NCBI RefSeq assembly: GCF_018131105.1
Contig: NZ_JAFCJI010000002.1
Coordinates: forward strand, 434,001 to 498,000
DNA: 64,000 nucleotides
Direction: 5' to 3'
DNA from: Bradyrhizobium manausense
GTDB taxonomy: Bacteria; Pseudomonadota; Alphaproteobacteria; Rhizobiales; Xanthobacteraceae
In this document: positions 24,213 to 32,208 of the stretch, piece by piece
Layout: every line of letters starts with the position of its first letter
Position numbering within the stretch: the first letter of the stretch is position 1
Notes under the pieces: generated by a model
The model's database searches: none
The model's input: the letters and a program-made list of their open reading frames with translations, nothing else
Told to the model about the DNA's origin: nothing
Program-made: the position numbers and the translations under genes

Positions 24213-25478
24213 CTACTGTTTGAACGCGGCATCGCCGCGCTCGACAATCTTCCGCGCAGCATCGACGAATGCGCGCGCGACCGGCTCGAGGATCTCGGGC
24301 CCGGTCGCGGCGAGATCGTCCGCGGGCGTGTGGAAGCTTTGATGGCGGCCGGCCATGCCGAGGAAATTGGCATACCCCGCCGCATGCACGTCGCGCAGCT
24401 CCCCGACCGCCTGCTTCTCCGTCACCAGACGCTTTGCTGCGACCGCGCTGAAGGCCTCATCGGTCAGCGCGACGGCTGATTTGCTCAGCACGAGATAGCG
24501 CTCCCCCTCCGGCCTGCTGGTGCGCGCGCCTTCCGCGAACGCGTAGCATGCGTTCGACGAGCCGAAGTGGATCCAGGCCAGCGTATCCTTTGGCGCCGGC
24601 GCGCCTTCCTTCAGGAACAGCTCCATGCCGCCATGGCCGATCTCGTGTCCGGCGGTCGCGATGAAGACAAGATGCGCCGGCCATTGCTCCGCCGCCGCCG
24701 TGCGGGCCAGCGCAAGAAAATTGGCGATGCCGGGACCGCGCTCGCAGACGCAGCTGTACCAGCCGGTCATCGGCGTGGAGACGACGATGGTCGGCCCGCG
24801 GCCGATGCCGGTCTCGGCGATGACATTGCGCCCCGACACGTTGCGCTCGTAATGCCCGGCCACATCGAATGTCACCGGCGCACCCGACGCGAGTGCACGA
24901 TCGAACGTGCCGCGCGCCTTGACGCCGACCACCATCACCGGCACCGGCCAGGGCGCGTCCTCCTGCGTGACGTTGTAGGCAAAGCGATCGTCGGCGGGAT
25001 TGCCGATCATCAGCAGGATGGCGGCAGGCTTCTTCGACGCTGCCGCGGAGATCGCGGCACGATGGGTCGGACCGAGATAGGCGCCGCGATCGAACGGCAG
25101 ATCGATCCAGAGAATTTTGCCGGTAACATCGCCGTCGCGCGCGAGCGACGCGGAAAGTTGGAAGCTCGCCTTGTCTTCCGGCGGCCACCAGAACGGCGTC
25201 GCCTTGACGCTGGTTCCGGCCGCTTCCGCGCTTGCCCGCTCCACGACGTATTGCCGGCCGAGCATGACGGGTTGAAACCTGATCGCAAAGCCGCTCGCCG
25301 ACAGCTCGCTTGCGATCCAGTCGGCCGTCGCGCGATCACCGGGCGAGCCGAAGCGATGCAGGCCGAACGAGGCGTAACGCGCGACGTCGGCATAGAGGCT
25401 TGCCCCCGACAACACATCCTTGGCTGCCGCATGTCCAACCATCAGAATCACCATTGCCGAGATGAGGATAGGCCGCAT
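24213..25478 (-). CDS. Exported M28-type metallopeptidase-like protein
   Basis: 421 residues. Signal sequence (ILISAMVILMVGHAAA). The layout resembles M28 aminopeptidases with an inserted PA-like segment: SPGDRATADWIASELSASGF near the N-terminus, a VVSTPMTGWYSCVCERGPGIANFLALA strand-helix, then HLVFIATAGHEIGHGGMELFL and a late GMAGRHQSFHTPADD. The typical metal-binding Asp and Glu positions are partly replaced (TPMTGW, GHEIGH), so it may be an inactive or altered member; this subgroup has the same GHE.GH form in related bacteria. Tail to tail with the L,D-transpeptidase gene (2-bp gap). Confidence 0.75.
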   Translation of the reverse strand: MRPILISAMVILMVGHAAAKDVLSGASLYADVARYASFGLHRFGSPGDRATADWIASELSASGFAIRFQPVMLGRQYVVERASAEAAGTSVKATPFWWPPEDKASFQLSASLARDGDVTGKILWIDLPFDRGAYLGPTHRAAISAAASKKPAAILLMIGNPADDRFAYNVTQEDAPWPVPVMVVGVKARGTFDRALASGAPVTFDVAGHYERNVSGRNVIAETGIGRGPTIVVSTPMTGWYSCVCERGPGIANFLALARTAAAEQWPAHLVFIATAGHEIGHGGMELFLKEGAPAPKDTLAWIHFGSSNACYAFAEGARTSRPEGERYLVLSKSAVALTDEAFSAVAAKRLVTEKQAVGELRDVHAAGYANFLGMAGRHQSFHTPADDLAATGPEILEPVARAFVDAARKIVERGDAAFKQ

Positions 25479-25711
25479 GAAGCGCTCCCTGTCTTTTGAA
25501 GGTCAGTTTCAGTCTTCCGCGACGGCCGCCAACGGCCCAGAGCGGGGCGTGCACCTGTCGGCGGCGGGAATCCCGCCTGCCCGTGCGCAAAATGAGCATC
25601 GGACGACGCCGGAAAGCAACAGTCCCCAACCTTCAACGCCGCGGCGCTCGGGCCAAATTGACAACCTTGAGGTCACCCGTATTGTGATTCCGATTGTTTC
25701 TGGGAAATGAC

Positions 25712-25966
25712 ATGACACGCGAGCAGATTTCGGATTTTTGCGTTACTGCGCTAGCCAATATCCTGAGAATCTCCAAGGACCGCGTGGACACCGGCACAAA
25801 ATTCAGCCGCCTCGGCCTCGATTCGGCAATGCTCGTCTATCTCATGATGGAGCTCGAGGAGAAGCTGGACCTCGAACTGTCGACCGACGACTTCTACGAC
25901 CACCCTACTGTTGAGGCGCTGTCGCGATTTCTCGCCGACAAGCGCGCACTTCGCTCCGCCGCCTGA
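25712..25966 (+). CDS. Acyl carrier protein
   Basis: 84 residues. Phosphopantetheine site GLDSAMLVYLMMELEEKLDLEL with Ser38, preceded by RISKDRVDTGTKFSRLG and followed by DDFYDHPTVEALSRFLA, the helix IV pattern of PKS/NRPS-type carriers rather than of housekeeping AcpP (GADSLDTVEL). The fatty acyl-AMP ligase gene starts 25 bp downstream, so this ACP is probably its acyl acceptor. ATG 25712 has GGGAAA upstream. Confidence 0.92.
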   Translation: MTREQISDFCVTALANILRISKDRVDTGTKFSRLGLDSAMLVYLMMELEEKLDLELSTDDFYDHPTVEALSRFLADKRALRSAA

Positions 25967-25991
25967 ACGCGGCTGAGGCCGGCGTACCCCG

Positions 25992-27692
25992 ATGGACGAT
26001 CTCCGCTCGCTCGTGGGTCTGCTGGCCCGGCGCGCGGCCGAGCAGCCTAACGACCGTGCGTATGTCTTCGTCTCAGATCGCGGGACGGAAGAGGCAGTCC
26101 TCACTTTCCGTCAGCTACATGAGACCGCAATCGCCCTTGCTGCGCGCCTGACCGCCTCCGCGCAGCCCGGCGAGCGCGCGATCCTGGTGTTTCCACCGGG
26201 CATCGAATTCATGGTGGCATTCTTCGGCTGCCTGATGGCTGGCATGATCGCCGTGCCGATGATGATGCCGCGGCGGAACAGTGCGCGCGACGCCAGCGCT
26301 GCGATCCTTGCCAATTGCACGCCGGCGCTCGCGTTGACCACGTCGGCTTTCGCCCTGCGCGGCGATCTGCGGGAACGTTTCGCGCAGGAGAATATCAGGT
26401 GGATCGAAGTCGATCCCAACGAAACGGCCGCTGTGCCGGCCGATTTGCCCGAGCCGGCACCCGAGGACATCGCGTTCCTGCAATACACCTCCGGCTCCAC
26501 ATCCGCGCCCAAGGGTGTGATGGTGACCCACGCCAACCTGCTCGCCAATCTCGAGATGATCCGGATCGCGCTCGGCAACAGCAAGCAATCGACCTACGTC
26601 AACTGGGTGCCGCTCTATCACGACATGGGCCTGATCCTGAACGCGCTGCAAGCGCTGTACGTCGGCGCGGCCTGCGTGCTGATGGCGCCCAACGCGTTCA
26701 TGCAACGACCACTCGGCTGGCTGCGCGCGATATCTCGATATCGTGCGGAAGTCGCATGCGGCCCGAATTTCGGCTTCGACCTCTGCGTCAGCCGTTATCG
26801 CGGCGACCAGATGGAGGGCGTGGATCTGTCCTCGCTCCGAGTCGCGCTCAACGGCGCGGAGCCGGTGCGCGCCGACACCATCGCGCGGTTCATCGAGACA
26901 TTTGCGCCACACGGATTCGATCCCGGCGCGACGTATCCAGCCTATGGCATGGCGGAGGCGACACTCCTGATTTCCGGCGGGACGCGCGGCGGCGGCCATG
27001 TCGTGCGCAGCGTTAGCCGCGCCGCGCTTCAGGTCCATTCAGCTGAGGCGCCGGCGGATCTCGATGACGCCCAGAGCGTCGTCGGCTGTGGCCGCGCGCT
27101 GACGGGCGAGCGCATCGCCGTTGTCGAACCGGAGAGCCGGATGCGGCTTGCTGCCGACCGTATCGGTGAAATCTGGGTCGGCGGCGCCAACGTCGCCCGC
27201 GCCTACTGGCGTAACGATGCAGCGTCGCGCGAGGAACTCAATGCGGAGATCACGGGCGAGGACGGGCGGTGGCTCCGCACCGGCGACCTCGGTTTCCTCG
27301 ATCTATCAGGCGAACTGTTTGTCACCGGCCGCATCAAGGACCTCATCATCATCCGCGGCATCAATCACTATCCCCAGGACATCGAGCGTACCGTGCAATT
27401 ACAGGATGGCGCCTTGCGCGAGAATTGCGGCGCAGCTTTTTCCGTGCCGGACGAAGACGGCGAGGAAAGCCTCGTGGTCGTCCAGGAGGTCGAGCGCACC
27501 GCGCGCCATTCGATCGACACCGCCGAAATCAGGGGCCAGATCCGCGAGGCGATCGCTGACAGCCACGAACTCTCTGCGCGACACATCGCGCTGATCCGTC
27601 CCGGTGCGCTGCCGAAGACCACCAGCGGCAAGATCCAGCGCAAGCTCGCGCGCAGGCTCTGGCTCGACGGCGGGTTTGAGGAAGTCAGCTAG
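25992..27692 (+). CDS. Fatty acyl-AMP ligase (FAAL)
   Basis: 566 residues, ANL superfamily. Motifs: the P-loop-like LQYTSGSTSAPKGVMVTH (YTSGST at 165-170), NWVPLYHDMGLILNALQALYVG (the FAAL-type HDMGLI), ATYPAYGMAEATLLISG, WLRTGDLGFLDLSGELFVTGRIKDLIIIRGINHYPQDIE and the C-terminal lysine motif PKTTSGKIQR. FAALs adenylate free fatty acids and transfer them to an ACP rather than to CoA, and the neighbouring ACP supplies the acceptor. Together with the MBOAT, SGNH and desaturase genes it probably builds and attaches a modified acyl chain. Confidence 0.93.
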   Translation: MDDLRSLVGLLARRAAEQPNDRAYVFVSDRGTEEAVLTFRQLHETAIALAARLTASAQPGERAILVFPPGIEFMVAFFGCLMAGMIAVPMMMPRRNSARDASAAILANCTPALALTTSAFALRGDLRERFAQENIRWIEVDPNETAAVPADLPEPAPEDIAFLQYTSGSTSAPKGVMVTHANLLANLEMIRIALGNSKQSTYVNWVPLYHDMGLILNALQALYVGAACVLMAPNAFMQRPLGWLRAISRYRAEVACGPNFGFDLCVSRYRGDQMEGVDLSSLRVALNGAEPVRADTIARFIETFAPHGFDPGATYPAYGMAEATLLISGGTRGGGHVVRSVSRAALQVHSAEAPADLDDAQSVVGCGRALTGERIAVVEPESRMRLAADRIGEIWVGGANVARAYWRNDAASREELNAEITGEDGRWLRTGDLGFLDLSGELFVTGRIKDLIIIRGINHYPQDIERTVQLQDGALRENCGAAFSVPDEDGEESLVVVQEVERTARHSIDTAEIRGQIREAIADSHELSARHIALIRPGALPKTTSGKIQRKLARRLWLDGGFEEVS

Positions 27693-27698
27693 GCTAGC

Positions 27699-28709
27699 TC
27701 AGAAATCGGTCTTCGCACTCTCGCCATCGCGCAAGCTCGCGGCGATACCCTGCTCGATCTTGCGCGCAAGGACCGGGCGATAGTGGATGAAATCAGCGAA
27801 ATTGTCGCGATCGCGGGTCAAAGCATTGTCGACGCGATAGTTGATGAAGTTGCTCCGTAGACGGCCCTCCGTGACGGCTTTCAGCGCAGCATCGCAGGCG
27901 CGGCGCTCCAGCGCCGCATCTGTGCCGTGCTTCGGCACGGTGGGCGCGAAAGTTGGCGGCACGACGATCACGATGGCCACATCGGGCGGCAGCGACCGGA
28001 CGACATCTTGCAGTGCACTGATTTCCGGAAAGACTGCGCGCATCTCCGTCGAGATGGCAGGTGCAGGATCACGCGGCGCATTGATCTCCTTGAACCGGCC
28101 CGGCGGCCAGATGTCCTCATAGCTGACAAAGCCGTCGGGGTTCATCCGCTGCCGTTTGCCAAGGCCGATGCCGAGGCGCTGAAAAGCCTGCTCGATCGCC
28201 TGCCACGAGATCAGCCGCATGGCATAGGTGACGACGCTTGTGTCATATAGCCAATAAGGAAACGGAGCGCCCTCCTCCTTGGGCCGCGCATGCACACACC
28301 AGCCGGGATCGGCTGCAATCACCAGCGCGCCGACCTGCTTATGATGGCGCAGGAAGAAGTCCAGCACCGCAAGCTGTTCGCGCGGAGCCGAGCCGGTCGT
28401 GTAGAGCTGCACGAAACGCATGCCGGCAGCACGCGACAATTCCGCAGGCTCGATCATCTGCGCCGTCGAGTTGCCGAGAATGGCAGCGTTGAAATTCGGG
28501 TCTCGGGCGCGGCTCGCGGCCGTGATCTGCGTGAGGCGACTATTCACGCCATCAATGCCGAGCAGACCGAGCTTGCCGCTGTCGTAGGGATCGACGACCA
28601 CCATCAGCGCCAGCACCAGCGCGGCGGCACCGATCAGCGTGCCCAGGCAGGCAAGCAGGCTCCTTCCCCAGCCGGAATCGCTCTCAGAACTTGAAATAGA
28701 CGAACTCAT
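27699..28709 (-). CDS. Membrane-anchored SGNH-like protein paired with an MBOAT
   Basis: 336 residues from the ATG at 28709. One N-terminal membrane helix (about 16-38), then an exported domain. AAILGNSTAQMIEPAEL (GNS at 79-81) sits where SGNH hydrolases have GDS, LYTTGSAPREQLAVLDFFLR follows, and NFADFIHYRP near the C-terminus matches the D..H pair of the family. In alginate-, DltD- and cellulose-acetylation systems such SGNH-like partners work with MBOAT proteins on extracytoplasmic acyl transfer. Its start overlaps the MBOAT 3' end by 26 bp, implying translational coupling. The Gly-Asn-Ser instead of Gly-Asp-Ser makes catalysis uncertain. Convergent with the FAAL gene (6-bp gap). Confidence 0.75.
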   Translation of the reverse strand: MSSSISSSESDSGWGRSLLACLGTLIGAAALVLALMVVVDPYDSGKLGLLGIDGVNSRLTQITAASRARDPNFNAAILGNSTAQMIEPAELSRAAGMRFVQLYTTGSAPREQLAVLDFFLRHHKQVGALVIAADPGWCVHARPKEEGAPFPYWLYDTSVVTYAMRLISWQAIEQAFQRLGIGLGKRQRMNPDGFVSYEDIWPPGRFKEINAPRDPAPAISTEMRAVFPEISALQDVVRSLPPDVAIVIVVPPTFAPTVPKHGTDAALERRACDAALKAVTEGRLRSNFINYRVDNALTRDRDNFADFIHYRPVLARKIEQGIAASLRDGESAKTDF

Positions 28710-30066
28710 GAAGATCCCGACCACCCATGTGGAGCAGCAATGCGAAAAGACCAAGACCGAGAATACCCGCAAGGAAAAGATTTGGGCGGCGCGTGAAGAA
28801 CGCGACGATATCCTGGCTCGCCGGCAACAGAAAGGCGAACAACGGCGCCACGATCAGCGGCCAGAGGTGCGGCCCGCGCGCGAGCGGCAGCGGCTGGGTG
28901 AGTCCGACGAAGACATGCCAGGCGGCCTCGACCGAGCCGGCACGGAAGATCACGCCGGTCGCCAGCACGAACAGCACGGTCAGTGCCCAGCCGAGCCACG
29001 ATGGAAAGTGCGGGCCGTAGCGCCGCCACAGAGAACAAGCGATCTGCGCAAGACCATGAACTACGCCCCACAGCACGAACGTCCAGCTCGCGCCGTGCCA
29101 GAGGCCACACAGCGCCATGGTGATCAGCATCGCGCCGAAGAACTGCACCGGCAGCCAGCGCCGCGGCAGGAAACGCAGATTGACGAGGGGGTAGAACACG
29201 TAATCACGCAGGAACAGCATCAGCGTGATGTGCCAGCGCTGCCAGAAATCCTGGATATTGGTCGAGCGCAGAGGCGCATTGAAATTGTAAGGCAGCTGTA
29301 CGCCGAACAGCAGCCCGAGCCCGATCGCGATGTCGGAATAGCCCGAGAAGTCGAACAGGATCTGGAACGAGAAGCAGAAGGCGAGCCAGGCGTCGCCGCT
29401 TCCGAGCGGTCCACCCGCCGCCTGCGTGTAGATCGGATCGAGCAGATGCGCGATGCTATCGGCGATCACGACCTTCTGAAACAAGCCGAGCGCGATGAAG
29501 CAGGTCGCGATGCAGAACTGACGCTGCCAGCCCGGCACATAGACCTGCCTGCCGAACTGATGCATCACCTCCGACCAGCGCGCCAGCGGGCCCGCGATCG
29601 CCTGCGGGAAGAAGGCGATGTAGAGCGCATAGCGGTCGAGCGTGTAGAGCGGCGCTTTGCCGCGCTTCAAATCGACCAGATACATGATGTGGTGAAAGGT
29701 GAAGAAGGAGATACCGAGCGGAAGGCCGATGTCGAGCGTTGGCAGCGTCGCTTCGAACACATGCCCGAGATTGGCGAGAATGAAGTTGGCGTATTTGAAC
29801 AGGGCCAGGACGCCAAGATCGAGCAGGACCGCCAGGGTCAGCACCGTCTTCCACTTCACCCGCCCGTAGACAACCGAAGCGAACCAGTTGACGGCGATCG
29901 ACGCGATCAGGAGCAGGATGAAGGACGGACTGCCCCAGCCGTAGAAGGCCAGCGACAGCGCCACCTGCACGCCGATGCGCAAATGCGGAAAGGGATCGAC
30001 CAGCCGGTAGATCAGCAGCGCCGCCGGCAGGAAGACCAGAAGGAAGGGGTAGTCGTTGAACAGCAT
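28684..30066 (-). CDS. MBOAT family membrane O-acyltransferase (AlgI-like)
   Basis: 460 residues, about 10-12 membrane segments. Shows the AlgI/DltB-type signatures: PLGISFFTFHHIMYLVDLKRG, FFPQAIAGPLARW, FQILFDFSGYSDIAIGLGLLFG, STNIQDFWQRWHITL (WH at 278-279) and CGLWHGASW with the catalytic His324. AlgI-like MBOATs pass acyl groups across the inner membrane to an exported SGNH partner, here encoded directly downstream. The donor could be acyl-ACP from the FAAL/ACP pair (inference). Confidence 0.92.
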   Translation of the reverse strand: MLFNDYPFLLVFLPAALLIYRLVDPFPHLRIGVQVALSLAFYGWGSPSFILLLIASIAVNWFASVVYGRVKWKTVLTLAVLLDLGVLALFKYANFILANLGHVFEATLPTLDIGLPLGISFFTFHHIMYLVDLKRGKAPLYTLDRYALYIAFFPQAIAGPLARWSEVMHQFGRQVYVPGWQRQFCIATCFIALGLFQKVVIADSIAHLLDPIYTQAAGGPLGSGDAWLAFCFSFQILFDFSGYSDIAIGLGLLFGVQLPYNFNAPLRSTNIQDFWQRWHITLMLFLRDYVFYPLVNLRFLPRRWLPVQFFGAMLITMALCGLWHGASWTFVLWGVVHGLAQIACSLWRRYGPHFPSWLGWALTVLFVLATGVIFRAGSVEAAWHVFVGLTQPLPLARGPHLWPLIVAPLFAFLLPASQDIVAFFTRRPNLFLAGILGLGLFALLLHMGGRDLHEFVYFKF

Positions 30067-30104
30067 CGGTTCAGCGCTGCGCCGTCATCGCTGGCCGCCG
30101 ATCC

Positions 30105-31013
30105 CTAGCCCGTTTCCAGATCGGGCGTCGCATCACCCGGCTGCCGCAGCATCCGCCGCGCGATCTTCTCCTCGCTCGGCACCTTGACGTCCCAGACGAG
30201 CCCGAGCGCCTCCAGCGCGCGGATGAAAATGAAGCCGGGATCGAACTCGAACCAGCGCAGGCCGAATGCCGCCGAATACGGAAAAGCATGGTGATTGTTG
30301 TGCCAGCCCTCGCCCCAGGCGAGCCAGGCCATCACGCCGAGATTGCGGCTGTTGTCGTCGCGGGTGACGAAGGGCTGCGCGCCAAAGGTGTGCATGACAG
30401 AGTTGATGGCGGAAAACGTCTGCTCGACCACGAACATCCGCACTACGCCGCCCCACAAGAGGCCGCTCAGCGCGCCCCACAGGTTCATCGTGACGAGGCC
30501 GCCGATAGCGGCCGGCAACAGCAGGCCGAGCACGACCCAGCTATAGTAATAGCTGTTGACGGCGACCAGCGTGCGGTTCGCCATCAGATCCCGCACGTAG
30601 TGGGCGACATTGGGATAATCGTGCGCGATCATCCAGGTCAGGTGCGCGTGCAGGAAGCCGCGCAGCCGGCCAAGCAGACCGTCGCCATGCAGGCGCGGCG
30701 AATGCAGATCGCCATCATGGTCGGACAATTCGTGGTGTCGCCGGTGCATGGCGGCCCAGGACAGCATCGGACCGCGCCCGGCCATCGAGCCCATCACGAT
30801 CAGGATCGCGCTCATCGCGGTCGAGGTGGCAAAGGCCCGGTGGGTGAACAGGCGGTGATAGCCCACCGTCAGGCCAAGGCCGGTGATCAGCCAAAAGCCG
30901 AAGAGCAGGCTGAACTCGATCCCCCCGATCGGCTGATAGAACAGCAGCCCCAGCGCAATCAGCGTGCCGACAAAGGGCAAAACGTCGAAAATGACGAAAT
31001 GCCGCCGCTGCAT
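30105..31013 (-). CDS. Membrane fatty acid desaturase (delta-9 acyl desaturase type)
   Basis: 302 residues from the ATG at 31013. Three histidine boxes binding the di-iron centre: HRLFTH (53-58), HRRHH (90-94) and HNNHH (238-242), with four hydrophobic segments between them in the stearoyl-CoA desaturase arrangement. Introduces a double bond (or, in related enzymes, a triple bond) into an acyl chain. Upstream in-frame codons run to a TTG at 31115, but homology-like sequence begins near MQRRHF; the start is not certain. Same strand as the MBOAT gene, 38 bp upstream of it, so the three genes probably form one transcript. Confidence 0.9.
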   Translation of the reverse strand: MQRRHFVIFDVLPFVGTLIALGLLFYQPIGGIEFSLLFGFWLITGLGLTVGYHRLFTHRAFATSTAMSAILIVMGSMAGRGPMLSWAAMHRRHHELSDHDGDLHSPRLHGDGLLGRLRGFLHAHLTWMIAHDYPNVAHYVRDLMANRTLVAVNSYYYSWVVLGLLLPAAIGGLVTMNLWGALSGLLWGGVVRMFVVEQTFSAINSVMHTFGAQPFVTRDDNSRNLGVMAWLAWGEGWHNNHHAFPYSAAFGLRWFEFDPGFIFIRALEALGLVWDVKVPSEEKIARRMLRQPGDATPDLETG

Positions 31014-31200
31014 CTTGTGAAAATGCCGGCTCCGAATAATGCGGTGATCGCGTTTCTGTTGCACGGTCGGGGATTCCAAGGTCGCCAAGAGTACATACCC
31101 GCCGGCCGGGCGCAACCCAAGCGGCCGCCCAAGCTTTCAACAGGCGCAGAAGCCTGTAGACTGTTCGAACGCCTCCCTTTCACCTGGACTGCGAAGTGTG

Positions 31201-32199
31201 ATGCCGTCACGTGCTGCTACAATGCTGACCTTGCTTTCGATTCTCACGATGGGACAAGCCATGATCGGACAGGCGATGGCTTTCGATCTCGAGGCGCATC
31301 GCGGCGGACGGGCGCTGATGCCGGAAAATACCCTGCCGGCCTTTGCCAATGCGCTCACGATGGGCGTGGACACACTGGAGCTCGATGTCGGCGTGACCGC
31401 CGATGGCGAGGTTGTCGTGTCGCATGAGCGCGGGCTCAATCCAGATCTCGCCCGAGATGCGAACGGCGCTTATGTCGCCGCGCCCGGCACGCCTTTCGTG
31501 AAGCTGCGATTCGCTGATGTCAGGACCTACGACGTCGGCCAGATCCGGCCTGACAGCGCCTATGCAAAACAGTTTCCCCACCAACGAGCCGTGCCGGGGA
31601 GCCGCATTCCCACCCTGAAGGAGCTGTTCGCGCTGGTTCGCAAATCCGGCAACGAACGCGTGCGCTTCAACATCGAGACCAAGATTGATCCGGATCATCC
31701 AGATCAATCGCTGGAACCGCAGGCCTTCGTTACGAGGCTGCTCGCGGTCATCGCAGACGAGAAAGTGTCCGATCGTGTCATGATCCAGTCGTTCGACTGG
31801 CGGACCCTGCCGCTGGTCCAGCAGCAGGCCCCGACCATTCCGACGGTGTATCTGACGCTCCAGCGCGGCTCGGTACCATCGGTCGCCCTCGACAAGGCCA
31901 CCAGCTGGACGGCGGGTTACAACCCGGCCGATCATGGCGGGTCGCTGCCACGCACGATCAAGGCCGCGGGCGGTGCAGTGTGGTCACCCTATTTCGGCGA
32001 TGTGACGCCGGCGCTTGTCGCCGAGGCCCATGCCCAGGGATTGCGCGTCGTGGTCTGGACCGTCAACAAGCCCGAGGACATGGCGCGGATGATCGAGATC
32101 GGCGTCGACGGCATTATCTCCGACAGGCCGGACCTGCTCCGGCAGGTCGCCGGCGAGAAGGGACTAGCGCTGCCGCCGGGGACGCCGGTCCAGCCGTAG
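31201..32199 (+). CDS. glpQ: Periplasmic glycerophosphodiester phosphodiesterase
   Basis: 332 residues. A signal-like N-terminus (AATMLTLLSILTMGQAMIGQAMA) then the GDPD TIM barrel: EAHRGGRALMPENTLPAFANAL (HRGG and PEN), VDTLELDVGVTADGEVVVSHE, and the later IETKID, MIQSFDW and GLRVVVWTVNKPEDMARMIEIGVDGIISDRPD. All metal and acid-base residues of the family (H, E, D, H) are present. Hydrolyses glycerophosphodiesters to glycerol-3-phosphate and an alcohol in phospholipid turnover. GTG 31198 is an equally possible start. Confidence 0.9.
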   Translation: MPSRAATMLTLLSILTMGQAMIGQAMAFDLEAHRGGRALMPENTLPAFANALTMGVDTLELDVGVTADGEVVVSHERGLNPDLARDANGAYVAAPGTPFVKLRFADVRTYDVGQIRPDSAYAKQFPHQRAVPGSRIPTLKELFALVRKSGNERVRFNIETKIDPDHPDQSLEPQAFVTRLLAVIADEKVSDRVMIQSFDWRTLPLVQQQAPTIPTVYLTLQRGSVPSVALDKATSWTAGYNPADHGGSLPRTIKAAGGAVWSPYFGDVTPALVAEAHAQGLRVVVWTVNKPEDMARMIEIGVDGIISDRPDLLRQVAGEKGLALPPGTPVQP

Positions 32200-32208
32200 A
32201 CGTCGGAT

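Noticed and set aside
28639..30108. 489-codon plus-strand ORF opposite the MBOAT gene
   Set aside because: Arg/Glu/Gln-rich noise antisense to a membrane protein whose sequence is clearly MBOAT.
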